Shown here: positions 27,141-35,729 of the stretch, piece by piece
Layout of the letters: each line of letters opens with the position of its first letter
How positions within the stretch are numbered: position 1 is the stretch's first letter
Source of the DNA: Promethearchaeia archaeon
GTDB taxonomy: Archaea > Asgardarchaeota > Lokiarchaeia > Sigyniarchaeales > SOKP01
Length of the DNA: 64,000 nt
Assembly: GCA_029856155.1 (NCBI GenBank)
Contig: JAHQWL010000002.1
Location: 1-64,000 of the forward strand
Direction: 5' to 3'
Translations under genes and position numbers: made by a program
The notes under the pieces: generated by a model
Seen by the model: only the letters and a program-made list of their open reading frames with translations
What the model was told of the DNA's origin: nothing
Databases searched by the model: none

Positions 27141-27668
27141 CTAATCTGTATTTCCTAATATTATTTTTGCTATATGATCGAAAATTTCCTCAACATTATT
27201 ACCTGTTTTAGCAGAACACTCAAAATACCCTTGTAGATTTAATTTTTTCGATAATTCCAATGCATCTTCAGATTCGATTGATCTTTTATCCTCAAGATCT
27301 GATTTTCCACCAACCATTAGAATGGGTATTTTCATTTTTGTTTCGGATACAAAATATTCAAAAATTGAGAGCCAATCATTAATTTCTTTTATAGATGAGT
27401 ATCTAGTAATATCAAACATGAAGATACCTCCGTCTGCTCCTTTAGCAAAGCTTGGTAAAAGTACTCTAAAGCGCTCTTCACCAGCAAAATCCCATATACG
27501 CAGTGTCACTTGCTTTCCTTCTATTTCTACGTTTTTTACACTAAAATCCGCTCCAATCGTCATCTTAATATCATCTTCAAATATTTTAGTAAGAAATCTT
27601 CTTATCAAAGTTGTTTTACCGACTCCTCCAGCACCAAAGATACAAACCTTAAAGGCAAGCTTCTGCAC
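27141..27668 (-). CDS. Ras/Rab-like small GTPase with altered G4 motif
   Basis: About 175 residues, starting at a GTG at 27668 that has AGGTG nine bases upstream; another in-frame GTG lies at 27680. The P-loop is GAGGVGKTT, the switch I Thr lies in MTIGADF, G3 is WDFAGEERF (Glu where Ras has Gln61), and G5 is ECSAKTGNN. The guanine-specificity motif reads VGGKSDLE, so the usual Asn of NKxD is Gly. There is no C-terminal cysteine for prenylation. Asgard archaea have large sets of such GTPases; a role in membrane or cytoskeletal signalling is inferred. Confidence 0.9.
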   Translation of the reverse strand: MQKLAFKVCIFGAGGVGKTTLIRRFLTKIFEDDIKMTIGADFSVKNVEIEGKQVTLRIWDFAGEERFRVLLPSFAKGADGGIFMFDITRYSSIKEINDWLSIFEYFVSETKMKIPILMVGGKSDLEDKRSIESEDALELSKKLNLQGYFECSAKTGNNVEEIFDHIAKIILGNTD

Positions 27669-27683
27669 TATTTTTAACACCTG

Positions 27684-28158
27684 AAACGAAATCGAATAAT
27701 TTTTCTTTTTCTAAATAATCTATTTAATCTTTAAAAATATTTTTATATAAGGTAATTTATGTTTTATTGCTAATCTTATATATTTTTTGTGTTCCTTAGG
27801 ATGATTTAATCAGTTATTCTGGATAAATGTCAAAAGCAAGTAAGAATTATTTATTTTAATAATCCATAGATTTCATTTACTAATTCATTTTTATTGAGAA
27901 GTTTATTTAATAATACAAAGTGTTTTAAAAGAATAATAAACAGAGTTATCTATTTTTCTAATGTAATGATTAAGACTAATTATTGGATATTTGACAACCA
28001 AATGATCGAAATTAGTATTTAAATGATCTAATTTTAAAAAAAGATTAATATTTTAAATATTTTTATACCATAGAATAATTGTAAATTAAAATTATTGTCA
28101 AATTTTATAGTTTTAAATTTAATTTGAAAAACAAAATACAATTATTATTGATGATAAA
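27684..28158. other. 475-base AT-rich intergenic region, no gene seen
   Basis: Stops are dense in all frames and no RNA gene is apparent. A short direct repeat (AAATGATC followed by a T/A-rich stretch) occurs twice at about 28000-28035. The region probably contains divergent promoters for the small GTPase and the dihydrolipoamide dehydrogenase gene, but I cannot place them firmly. Confidence 0.4.
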
Positions 28159-29640
28159 ATGAGTGAAAATCAATATGATTTAGCGATTATTGGTGGAGGG
28201 CCGGGGGGTTATCATGCAGCTATTAGAGCTGCCCAATATGGCGCAAAAGTCGCACTAATTGAAAAAGATAAATTGGGGGGTACTTGTCTTAACTGGGGTT
28301 GTATCCCTACCAAAGCTTTATATGCTTCTGCTCATTTAGTAGAAAAAATTAAAGATGCTCATGAATTTGGAATAGAAATACCTGAGTACAATTTAGATTT
28401 TGCTAAAGCTGTAGACCGAAAAAATCAAGTAGTAGAAGAATTAGTTGGGGGAATTGAGCAATTAGAGAAGGCTTGGAAAAATGATGTGTATAAAGGTCAC
28501 GGCAAAATTATAGGGGGGGATATTAATAATGGATTTGAGGTCTCGGTTGAAGGCGAAAATAATGCAATAATTAAAGCAAAAAGAGTAATTATAGCAACTG
28601 GCTCCTCACCCGCTCTAATTCCTGCATTTAACATTGATCATGAACGGATTTTAACAAGTGATGATATTTTACATCCTGATTTTAAAACAGTACCTAAGAG
28701 ACTTTTAATAATTGGTGCAGGTGTTATTGGTTGTGAATTCGCAAATATTTTTACGAGATTTGGTAGTAGAGTAATTATCCTTGAATATCTTCCCTCCGCA
28801 ATTGCTACAGAAGAACCTATGATTGTGAAGGTGTTAATGAAAAAATTTGAAGAATTGGGTATTGAACTATACACTTCTCAAAATGTATTATCTGTAGAAA
28901 ATACGGGTTTTGGAGTAAAAGCGACAACCTGTGATGCATCCATTCCACGAGATCAAACAGATTCTGCTGAAAAATCTATCTATGAAGCTGATTTATGTCT
29001 AGTATCCATTGGACGCGCAAAAATATCAAAACATCTTGGATTAGAAACTCTCGGTATAGAAACTGACCGTGGTGCTATAAAAGTCAATAAAGATACATTA
29101 GAGACTTCTGTGAAAGGGATCTATGCAATCGGAGATGTCACAGGAGGACTTATGCTGGCTCATGTAGCAAGTTATGAAGGTGATATCGCAGTTTCAAATT
29201 CTTTAGCCGGTATCGGAGGCTTTCCTGTTAATAATATGAAACCTGATTATACTGTAGTTCCAGCAACAATTTTTACATCCCCAAATATAGGTTCTGTAGG
29301 CTATAGAAGAAAAGTTGCTAAAGATATGGGAATTGATGTTTTGATGGGTCAATTTCCTTATCAATCGCTAGGTAAAGCTAAATGTATGGGTGAAGAAGAA
29401 GGTTTTATTATGGTGCTTGCCGATAAAAAGACATATAAAATCATTGGTGCTTCTTGTATTGGAGCTGAAGCACCTGAATTAATATCTGAAATTGCCCTAG
29501 CAATGCAGCATGGATTAACAATCCATGATGTCGCAGAGACAATCCATAGCCATCCAACAATATCTGAAATGGTTTTGGAAGGTTCTGAGTCTGTCATAGG
29601 TAAAGCAATCCATAAAAAAGGACGCCCTATTCATCATTAA
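28159..29640 (+). CDS. lpdA: Dihydrolipoamide dehydrogenase-type flavoprotein disulfide reductase
   Basis: A 493-residue class I pyridine-nucleotide disulfide oxidoreductase. The FAD motif is IIGGGPGGYHAA (residues 10-21), the redox-active disulfide is Cys43/Cys48 in GGTCLNWGCIPTKAL, the NAD motif is LIIGAGVIGCEF near 182, and the second FAD motif is GIYAIGDVTGG. The catalytic C-terminal His-Glu pair is in HSHPTISEMVLE near 467. The disulfide spacing and HSHPT end are those of dihydrolipoamide dehydrogenase. No lipoyl protein, 2-oxoacid dehydrogenase or glycine-cleavage gene lies beside it, so its partner must be elsewhere or it may reduce another disulfide. Confidence 0.88.
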   Translation: MSENQYDLAIIGGGPGGYHAAIRAAQYGAKVALIEKDKLGGTCLNWGCIPTKALYASAHLVEKIKDAHEFGIEIPEYNLDFAKAVDRKNQVVEELVGGIEQLEKAWKNDVYKGHGKIIGGDINNGFEVSVEGENNAIIKAKRVIIATGSSPALIPAFNIDHERILTSDDILHPDFKTVPKRLLIIGAGVIGCEFANIFTRFGSRVIILEYLPSAIATEEPMIVKVLMKKFEELGIELYTSQNVLSVENTGFGVKATTCDASIPRDQTDSAEKSIYEADLCLVSIGRAKISKHLGLETLGIETDRGAIKVNKDTLETSVKGIYAIGDVTGGLMLAHVASYEGDIAVSNSLAGIGGFPVNNMKPDYTVVPATIFTSPNIGSVGYRRKVAKDMGIDVLMGQFPYQSLGKAKCMGEEEGFIMVLADKKTYKIIGASCIGAEAPELISEIALAMQHGLTIHDVAETIHSHPTISEMVLEGSESVIGKAIHKKGRPIHH

Positions 29641-29719
29641 CTATCTTTTTTATTTTTATTTTGTTCACAAGATAATATATAGTTCTTATCAATAATTAGA
29701 GAAAGACCAATGTTTAAGG

Positions 29720-32266
29720 TTATAAGTAAATAAAATAGTAATATATAGGAAATTGTGGTACTCCAATTAAACATAAAATAAACTGTGCTGCTATACTTGG
29801 TAAAATACTATTTGCTTTAAAACTCAAATATGTAAATAAATAACAAGGAAAAGAAAAAAGTAATATTATAAGAATTATATAAAAATAAGAAAATAGATTT
29901 AAGGGAAAACCTGCAAAATCTAAAAATACTATATAATAGATTAACAGTAACAATGTATCTAAAAATATTGCTTTTCTTTTATTTAAATTCTCTAATAGAA
30001 TTGTTAAAATAATACCATGAAAGAAAACTTCTTGCCAGATTATATTAGAAAAAAATAAACTTAAGGTGAAAATATCCCAAATTTCAAAGTAGAATACTTC
30101 ATCAATTATTAAACATATCGAAGAAATAAGAAATAATAGAAAAATTAATATTGAGACACCCCAAATAAAATATTTAGTTAATTTTTTAGACCACCTAGTT
30201 TTAATGCTGACTAAATATTGACTGATTGGTTGTTTTCCATATGGTAAATTGAGAACTTTTGGAATTATGATGATGAATAATACCATAGAACTTAAATTAT
30301 AAAAAATAAGTATTAATAATTTTTTAATCACAATTTCAATTTGATATGATGGGTTATAAAAATAGTAATAATGAATAGGAGGTATTGATTGATTTATATA
30401 AAATAATAGATAAATAGTCCCAAAAAACAATATCATTAGTAAAAATATAGAAATCCATGGATGCCTTAATAAATATGTATTTTTTGTTCCTTTCATAGAT
30501 TTGGGTTCTGTTTTAAGAAATGGTTTTGATTCTGGAATAATTGGCAGAATTTTATTGAAGAGAAGAATTGCACAGAGAAGACCTATAATGGATATTGATA
30601 GTAAAAAAATTACTAAATTAAGGAATTCGGTGTAGGTGTAAAAAAGTCTCAAAAAAAATATTATTCCTAAGGAGATACTATACTGTATCCCTATGATTAA
30701 AATCCATTTTAAAAAGCGGTTGCCTTGGTTAATTTCTTCTATAACATAATGATGTTTAAATTTACCAAAAAAAATGATTCTTAAGTCAAATATCAAAATA
30801 ATAAACATCCAACAAAAAAATAAAGAAGTTATTTCAGCTAAGAGTAAAATTATGAATTTAGGTGTAAAAATGTATAATAAAATTGGGAAAAAAACAGCAA
30901 GAGTCTGTAGAAAAATTAGTAAAATTAATTTTGCTTTTGCTTGATCACGATGGTTGATAGGTAATGAGGCAAGAACAGATTCTCCAGAAATTTCTACGTT
31001 TAATATACCATATACTAGCATACTTGAGATAACAGGGTTAAAAATTAATATACTTATTAAATTTAAAAGAAGATCTCTCTCTATTACGGTTTTTTCACCC
31101 ATATTAATAAGACCAAATGAAAATGTAAAAATACATGAAAATATTATTGGGATTATCATACTCAAGAGCATTTTGAGATCTCTTGTAGCAATTGATAAAT
31201 CTTTATGTAAATATGCTAAAATTGGTGAAAGTGTTTTAATATTTATTTGGATCTCATTTTTAAGCGAATTGATTCTATTTCCTTCCTTAATTTCTTTAAG
31301 ATTAGAGTAAGTAATTCTTTGAAGTGATTTTGATGCTTTTAAATGGATCAACCATGTTAAAGATACAAATACTCCTAATCCAATAAAAATACTTATCAAT
31401 AAGAATAAGGGTATTCCTTTATTCACAATAATAAATGATATGAAATAACTTGGATTAAATGGATATGGTAATATACTTAGAATTGTATTTATTATTGAAA
31501 TATCTTTAATTATAATAATTAATTGAATAACATTATCAAATGAAAATAAAATCCACTGGACCATATAAATTCCTCCAAGAATTACAATAATATAACTAAG
31601 ATTATGAAACAATTGAATTGCCAATCCTTTTTTTGAAGTAATTTTATTGAAAGCTAAGATTCGACTTAGTCTTTCTCCAAATAAAATAATAATATCAAAA
31701 CATAGTATGAAATTCAAGAATGAAATACCTAAAGATACAAAAAAAATAATCATATTTTGCGTTAAAACGATCATTGTAATTGGAAATGCTAATATTAGTA
31801 CTACTATTGGAATATCAAAAGTCCTAAAAATAGTTAAAGCAACTAACTTATGTAACTTATCTCTTGAAATTGGTAATGTTTCAAACCATCGAAAAACACT
31901 TCCTGATAGGATCATACTAAATTCTAATAACCCCATTAGAAAGAAATTTAAAAATTGTAAACTAAAATATAAGGTTAAGATAATACCTCCAATCAAAATT
32001 ACACTTTCCACAGAAATATTAAGATCTAATAAGTTATCAATAATATTTAAATAAACTAATGAAGGTATTATAGGTAGAAAGCCAAAAATTAAAGCATAAA
32101 TGATTTTGGAAATTAAGATCTTTATTTTGAGAATTCTCTGTTTTTTTTTGTATCTTTCTAAAATTTTTAACTGATAAATTCCCTTAGTTTGAAGTAAGGA
32201 TTCAAGATAAAGCTCTTTATTCACTTTTTTTGCTATTGAAAACAAACTCAATTTTTTTTCAGACAT
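29720..32266 (-). CDS. ABC-2-like permease fused to a degenerate CPBP domain
   Basis: An 848-residue, almost wholly membranous protein with about 18 hydrophobic segments. The first ~560 residues look like a duplicated ABC-2 type permease of the kind fused in NatB-like proteins: cytosolic N-terminus, membrane segments, and a connecting loop with LAYLHKDLSIATRDLKMLLSM near 350. The last 130 residues resemble the CPBP (CAAX-protease and bacteriocin-processing) family: WQEVFFHGIIL near 744 sits where the EExxxR motif should be, and SILPSIAAQFI where a conserved His is expected. The first Glu is Gln, the Arg is His, and the His is Gln, so peptidase activity is doubtful. No ATPase gene is adjacent. 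Confidence 0.62.
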   Translation of the reverse strand: MSEKKLSLFSIAKKVNKELYLESLLQTKGIYQLKILERYKKKQRILKIKILISKIIYALIFGFLPIIPSLVYLNIIDNLLDLNISVESVILIGGIILTLYFSLQFLNFFLMGLLEFSMILSGSVFRWFETLPISRDKLHKLVALTIFRTFDIPIVVLILAFPITMIVLTQNMIIFFVSLGISFLNFILCFDIIILFGERLSRILAFNKITSKKGLAIQLFHNLSYIIVILGGIYMVQWILFSFDNVIQLIIIIKDISIINTILSILPYPFNPSYFISFIIVNKGIPLFLLISIFIGLGVFVSLTWLIHLKASKSLQRITYSNLKEIKEGNRINSLKNEIQINIKTLSPILAYLHKDLSIATRDLKMLLSMIIPIIFSCIFTFSFGLINMGEKTVIERDLLLNLISILIFNPVISSMLVYGILNVEISGESVLASLPINHRDQAKAKLILLIFLQTLAVFFPILLYIFTPKFIILLLAEITSLFFCWMFIILIFDLRIIFFGKFKHHYVIEEINQGNRFLKWILIIGIQYSISLGIIFFLRLFYTYTEFLNLVIFLLSISIIGLLCAILLFNKILPIIPESKPFLKTEPKSMKGTKNTYLLRHPWISIFLLMILFFGTIYLLFYINQSIPPIHYYYFYNPSYQIEIVIKKLLILIFYNLSSMVLFIIIIPKVLNLPYGKQPISQYLVSIKTRWSKKLTKYFIWGVSILIFLLFLISSICLIIDEVFYFEIWDIFTLSLFFSNIIWQEVFFHGIILTILLENLNKRKAIFLDTLLLLIYYIVFLDFAGFPLNLFSYFYIILIILLFSFPCYLFTYLSFKANSILPSIAAQFILCLIGVPQFPIYYYFIYL

Positions 32267-32786
32267 ACTCTATTTTGTTAAATTTTCTTTTCTAAGAGCT
32301 TTATTAAAATATTAAACTTATATTTTTAATAATTACAAATTTGTCATCTGGAATACAATATATAATCTCTTATTTAAATAATTTTGAAGAGTAATATACA
32401 CTTTTTTGATATCATATAACATATTAAATTAGAATCTGTTATCTATGGAAGAAGACCTTTTCATGCGAAACAATAAATATCATAAAAAGAGGCTCTCTAT
32501 TCTTCATTTGATTTGTTTTTTATTTTTATTTTTGATCAAAAATTATTATTAGTTGAATGATTTCGCAACTTTCTACCGCTTTTCGTTATTAATATTAGTG
32601 AGATTTAACATATTATTCTGTGATTTATCCATATGTGACTACTTTCAAAAATTATTAATGGTTATTATCGGCGTAGAATGATCGATCCCATTATGAGGGT
32701 AAATATTATGCGACAAACAAATTGTTCAAAATGATCACATTTATATATGATCATTTACATATACTATTTGAGGTGAGTAAGTTAAA
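32267..32786. promoter_or_regulatory. 520-base intergenic region with TGATCA palindromes
   Basis: No supported gene. A perfect 16-base palindrome centred on TGATCA lies at 32528-32543, and two more TGATCA sites at 32732-32737 and 32748-32753 sit just ahead of the next gene, 16 bases apart. The following ATG (32787) has a good GAGGTGAG ribosome binding site at 32770-32777. The paired sites are placed where a regulator could cover the promoter. The regulator is unknown. Confidence 0.45.
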
Positions 32787-33065
32787 ATGCACATTTCAAA
32801 ATATGAAATTAGATCGAAAGAAAAAGCCGAGAAAAATCTCGAAAATATAAAGGATGCCATAAAAGGCTTATATGAGATCTTGGATCTTACTCTTAGTAAG
32901 GATGATTTTTATTATGAAGCTGGTAAAGATAATATTACGGCAATTTATAAGAATCTGATTGAGTTATTATTGAATGATTATGGGCTCAGACATCTCTTAA
33001 AGAAAATCCAGAACTCAGAAGTAGATTTAAATATTGTGTTAAATGAATATTTAGCTAACGCATAG
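32787..33065 (+). CDS. Small helical protein of unknown function
   Basis: The 92-residue protein is predicted almost wholly helical, rich in Lys, Glu and Leu, with no Cys and no membrane segment. The start is supported by GAGGTGAG 9-10 bases upstream. I do not recognise a family. It lies 316 bases ahead of the ankyrin-TIR gene on the same strand, and the two genes are each followed by a copy of the same hairpin repeat, which suggests a shared history or regulation. It could be a regulator or partner of the TIR protein; that is speculation. Confidence 0.65.
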   Translation: MHISKYEIRSKEKAEKNLENIKDAIKGLYEILDLTLSKDDFYYEAGKDNITAIYKNLIELLLNDYGLRHLLKKIQNSEVDLNIVLNEYLANA

Positions 33066-33120
33066 ATTTTTCTTCTATTTTGATAAATTTTTTATATTAA
33101 TTAACGCTTAATTAATTTTC

Positions 33121-33197
33121 CAGTTCCCTGATCTCGTCCATGAATACTCACCTCAATCAGTGTTCAACCCTTCTTCAAGGAGATATCAGGGAACTGA
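33121..33197. repeat. Hairpin-forming element, copy 1
   Basis: A perfect 12-base inverted repeat (33121-33132 with 33185-33196, arms CAGTTCCCTGAT and its complement) encloses about 52 bases. Its right 51 bases (33147-33197) are repeated at 34768-34818 with few differences. Inside is a smaller hairpin CCTT-CTTC-AAGG. T-rich sequence follows. It starts about 55 bases after the 92-residue protein's stop. It may be a structured 3' end, a terminator, a small mobile element or a small RNA. Confidence 0.75.
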
Positions 33198-33326
33198 TCC
33201 TTATCCTATTATTTTTCTTCTTGAGTGATTGATACATCATATTTATTTAAATTAAAATATTTGAATATTTTGTATAACGACATTTTTGTCATTATTGTGT
33301 ATGAGATTTTTTGAAATGTTCAATAT

Positions 33327-33351
33327 AATCATGGTTTCAGATTTCATGATT
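33327..33351. promoter_or_regulatory. Inverted repeat ahead of the ankyrin-TIR gene
   Basis: AATCATG at 33327-33333 is the exact complement of CATGATT at 33345-33351, with an 11-base spacer. The repeat ends 30 bases before the TIR start codon, a position suited to an operator or to structure in the mRNA leader. The gene has no strong ribosome binding site. Confidence 0.4.
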
Positions 33352-33381
33352 GTATGAATCAATTGGTGATTAATAGATACT

Positions 33382-34635
33382 ATGTGGGAGATTGTTAAGG
33401 ATGGTCAATATTCACTCATTAGGGAAATAGTTACCAAAAATCCGGAAATAATTCATAGAAGAAACCGTTTCGGATCTACGCTTTTGCATGCAGCTGCATA
33501 CTATGGAAATATTGAAATAGCTAAATTTTTGGTCGCTTCAGGTGCGGATATTTTCGCAAAGGACAAAAATGGATATACCCCTTTGCTAGTTGCTGGTGGA
33601 ATGAAGAAAAAGAATTTGGTTCAATATCTCCTTAATCTGGAACTCAATTATTCTATTAATAAAAATTCACAAAAAATAATTTCAGGGATTTCTGGTAAAA
33701 AATACGACTTTTTTATCAGTTATAAAAGCCAGAATGTTTATATCGCTAGACAGATCGTTGATCAATTAATATCAAGTGGTTATAACATCTGGTTTGCTGA
33801 ATATAGGATTTTATTGAAAGATCGCGGTCAATTTCAGACCGTTATCGACGAAGGACTGGCTAATTCCGAACAAGCTATATTATTTACCAATAAAATTTAC
33901 GCAGAATCTCCTTATTGCTCTGATGAAGCTGAAAAGTTGCTTCAAAATTATGGACAAGATAAAATCATCGAAATCAAAATTCCAGCAGAACCAGAAGTTC
34001 ACCAAAAATTTCCTGCCCTTGCAGGATGTAAATCGGTAGAGACATTCGATGTAAATGAGATGATCAACTTTTTAAAAAAGACTGTGGCACCAGCGGTTTG
34101 TACAATCGAAATAATACCATCAAAACCTGAATTTAAATTCGAAGGAGTCTGCAAAGGAGCTCCTTTTACCCTCTATGCATCAGGATGGAAGATTACACAA
34201 AAAGGAACCTCTTATCTGGGAGATATCGGAAATGGTCTCGAAATTAGATATAAAAAGGTCAAACAGAAGTTTTATATGAATATACACTTCAGCATCGATG
34301 AATCCGAGCTGGCTAAATTCAAATCGATGGATATTGTTTCCGCAGATGATAGAAAATTATATGATGCTCTCTTAGAATATTCAAAAAAACATGTTTCACG
34401 ACTAGATGCTGAAGTGTTGGGAGCTCACTTGGTTTTTCACGGTGGGGCTAGTCAACTAGCTCTTACATATTGGATGGGATACTGGACAAGAAAGTATAGC
34501 ATCACTCTTATACATCCAACATTGAAAAAGCCTGTAGAATTTTTGTTTACATTCGGTTTCCAGGGTACATTTCAAGAATACTGCCGATATGTACATATTA
34601 TGGATTCTGTTATAAAGTCTTTGGAATGGAAATAA
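33382..34635 (+). CDS. Ankyrin-TIR protein with an unknown C-terminal domain
   Basis: The 417-residue soluble protein has three parts. Residues 1-95 are ankyrin repeats (RFGSTLLHAAAYYGNIEIAKFL near 30, then GYTPLLVAGG near 64). Residues 106-235 form a TIR domain beginning KKYDFFISYKSQ with a W-x-A-E strand end near 137 and a SPYCSDEAEKL helix near 176-186; Glu182 lies where NAD-cleaving TIRs have their catalytic Glu. Residues 240-417 are an unrecognised alpha/beta region with several aromatic strands. TIR proteins act in immunity by consuming or converting NAD. Ankyrin repeats usually bind proteins. The gene sits alone between two copies of a hairpin repeat. An effector role in defence is inferred, not shown. 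Confidence 0.85.
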   Translation: MWEIVKDGQYSLIREIVTKNPEIIHRRNRFGSTLLHAAAYYGNIEIAKFLVASGADIFAKDKNGYTPLLVAGGMKKKNLVQYLLNLELNYSINKNSQKIISGISGKKYDFFISYKSQNVYIARQIVDQLISSGYNIWFAEYRILLKDRGQFQTVIDEGLANSEQAILFTNKIYAESPYCSDEAEKLLQNYGQDKIIEIKIPAEPEVHQKFPALAGCKSVETFDVNEMINFLKKTVAPAVCTIEIIPSKPEFKFEGVCKGAPFTLYASGWKITQKGTSYLGDIGNGLEIRYKKVKQKFYMNIHFSIDESELAKFKSMDIVSADDRKLYDALLEYSKKHVSRLDAEVLGAHLVFHGGASQLALTYWMGYWTRKYSITLIHPTLKKPVEFLFTFGFQGTFQEYCRYVHIMDSVIKSLEWK

Positions 34636-34751
34636 TAGATTTAAACTTTATTAAGTTTTGATTTTACTTTTTATTTTAATAAAATGATTCTCTTGAATTT
34701 TATAATAAATATTTCCCAATTAGATAAAAAATTCTTGTTGAGAAAGTGGGA

Positions 34752-34818
34752 GCCAGCCCCTAAAATCCTCACCACAATCACTGTTCAACCCTTCTTCAAG
34801 GAGATATCAGGGAGCTGA
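34752..34818. repeat. Hairpin-forming element, copy 2
   Basis: The right 51 bases (34768-34818) match copy 1, with identity through GTTCAACCC, CTTCTTCAAGG and AGATATCAGGGA. The left arm (about 34752-34762, GCCAGCCCCTA) can pair with the right arm. Where copy 1 has an A:T pair in the stem, copy 2 has G:C (a compensatory change), with one bulged A. A long T-rich stretch follows (34820-34845), like a terminator tail. It starts about 115 bases after the TIR gene stop. Confidence 0.7.
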
Positions 34819-34892
34819 CCTTTTTTGTTTTTTTATTTTTCTCAGTATGCCAGGATTTCACTATAAAATAAACTGAATGAAATAAAAAATTT

Positions 34893-35162
34893 TTACTCAG
34901 AACCAAATTGTCTATCTAAGTCAATCACTAAAGGAACTTCTTTTTCATCCTTCATAACAACAACTTTCAAAACACCATTCTCGATTGTAGCGCTCACAGG
35001 CTCAATCTTGGACACTTTTCCCCTTGTCCTCGAATTTAAACAAGTATGGGCCTCATCATAAAGATAGCATTTAGTACAGCAGAATCCAACTGGCATATAG
35101 CCGACAATGGAACATTGGTCATATGCATCGCAATTACAATTATTACACATTTTTTTCATCAC
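34893..35162 (-). CDS. Cys-rich small metal-binding protein, unknown function
   Basis: An 89-residue protein. The N-terminal 45 residues hold about nine cysteines in the pattern CNNCNC, then C, then FCCTKC, then C, with the phrase SIVGYMPVGFCC, so binding of zinc or an Fe-S cluster is likely. The C-terminal half is a small beta-rich segment ending LVIDLDRQFGSE. I do not recognise the family. It points away from the Hdr operon and is followed on the other strand by hairpin copy 2. Given its neighbour, an electron-transfer or metal-delivery role is possible but not established. Confidence 0.75.
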   Translation of the reverse strand: MMKKMCNNCNCDAYDQCSIVGYMPVGFCCTKCYLYDEAHTCLNSRTRGKVSKIEPVSATIENGVLKVVVMKDEKEVPLVIDLDRQFGSE

Positions 35163-35729
35163 TTCTTATAAACAATCTATTAATTTTTTATAAAATTTCT
35201 TGTTTTAATATTTATAATTTATAATTATAATAATATTATCACTTATCATATTTAAGTATTACCGTTTTTCGACATTTTCTGTTTTATTAATGATAGTTTC
35301 GCAAAGATTTGATCATGCAGTGCTGTTTTCAACACATTGATGCAGATTTTGATCATGTGATTAGGAGAATCATTAACATTTTCGGAAAGTGTACACAAAA
35401 ATTGGCGATCCCGATCAAAGTGATTATTATAATAGAACGTAAAAAATTTGTTCTAAAGATAGAGAATTTTAGGGTGGTTTTTGATCAGTCTTGATCATTA
35501 GATCTATAAAACTTTTATTTTTCCGATAATATATTAAGGATTAATTTACTGAGATTAAAAGAAATACACGAGGAGCGTATTATTATGATTGTATTTGCAC
35601 TATTAAAGTGTGATTTTGATAATGTAAAACAAATTTAAAGCATTTGGTTATTGAAATTTTCTAAAAAATTTATTAAATCTCTATTATTTTTCTAACCATC
35701 TAGTAGATTGATAAAAAAAACTTTTCGAC
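35163..35729. promoter_or_regulatory. 567-base region ahead of the Hdr operon with four TGATCA sites
   Basis: No supported gene. TGATCA occurs at 35310-35315, 35350-35355, 35482-35487 and 35492-35497. The first two are 40 bases apart and share flanking sequence (GATTT(T)GATCATG); the last two are 10 bases apart, one helical turn. Clusters at multiples of about 10 bases suggest binding of a protein array on one face of the DNA. A TATA-like stretch, AAAAAATTTATTAAAT, lies at about 35663-35678, 50-70 bases ahead of the first operon gene. Confidence 0.45.

Noticed and set aside
31647..32054. A 135-codon plus-strand frame opposite the permease
   Set aside because: Lys/Ile/Ser-rich shadow of a strongly supported membrane-protein frame.
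32445..32552. A 35-residue frame (MEEDLFMRNNKYHKKR plus a hydrophobic tail)
   Set aside because: It looks like a possible tiny membrane peptide, but there is no ribosome binding site and it overlaps the palindromic region; not enough support.
33147..34818. A CRISPR array built on the 36-nt-like repeat
   Set aside because: Only two copies exist, 1.6 kb apart with a gene between, and no regularly spaced unit or cas gene is seen.
33121..34818. An insertion sequence bounded by the hairpin repeats
   Set aside because: No transposase is encoded between or beside the copies, and no target-site duplication was recognised; the repeats are in the same orientation, not inverted.
35309..35494. A 61-codon plus-strand frame ahead of the Hdr operon
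   Set aside because: It coincides with the TGATCA-rich region, has no ribosome binding site and resembles no protein.
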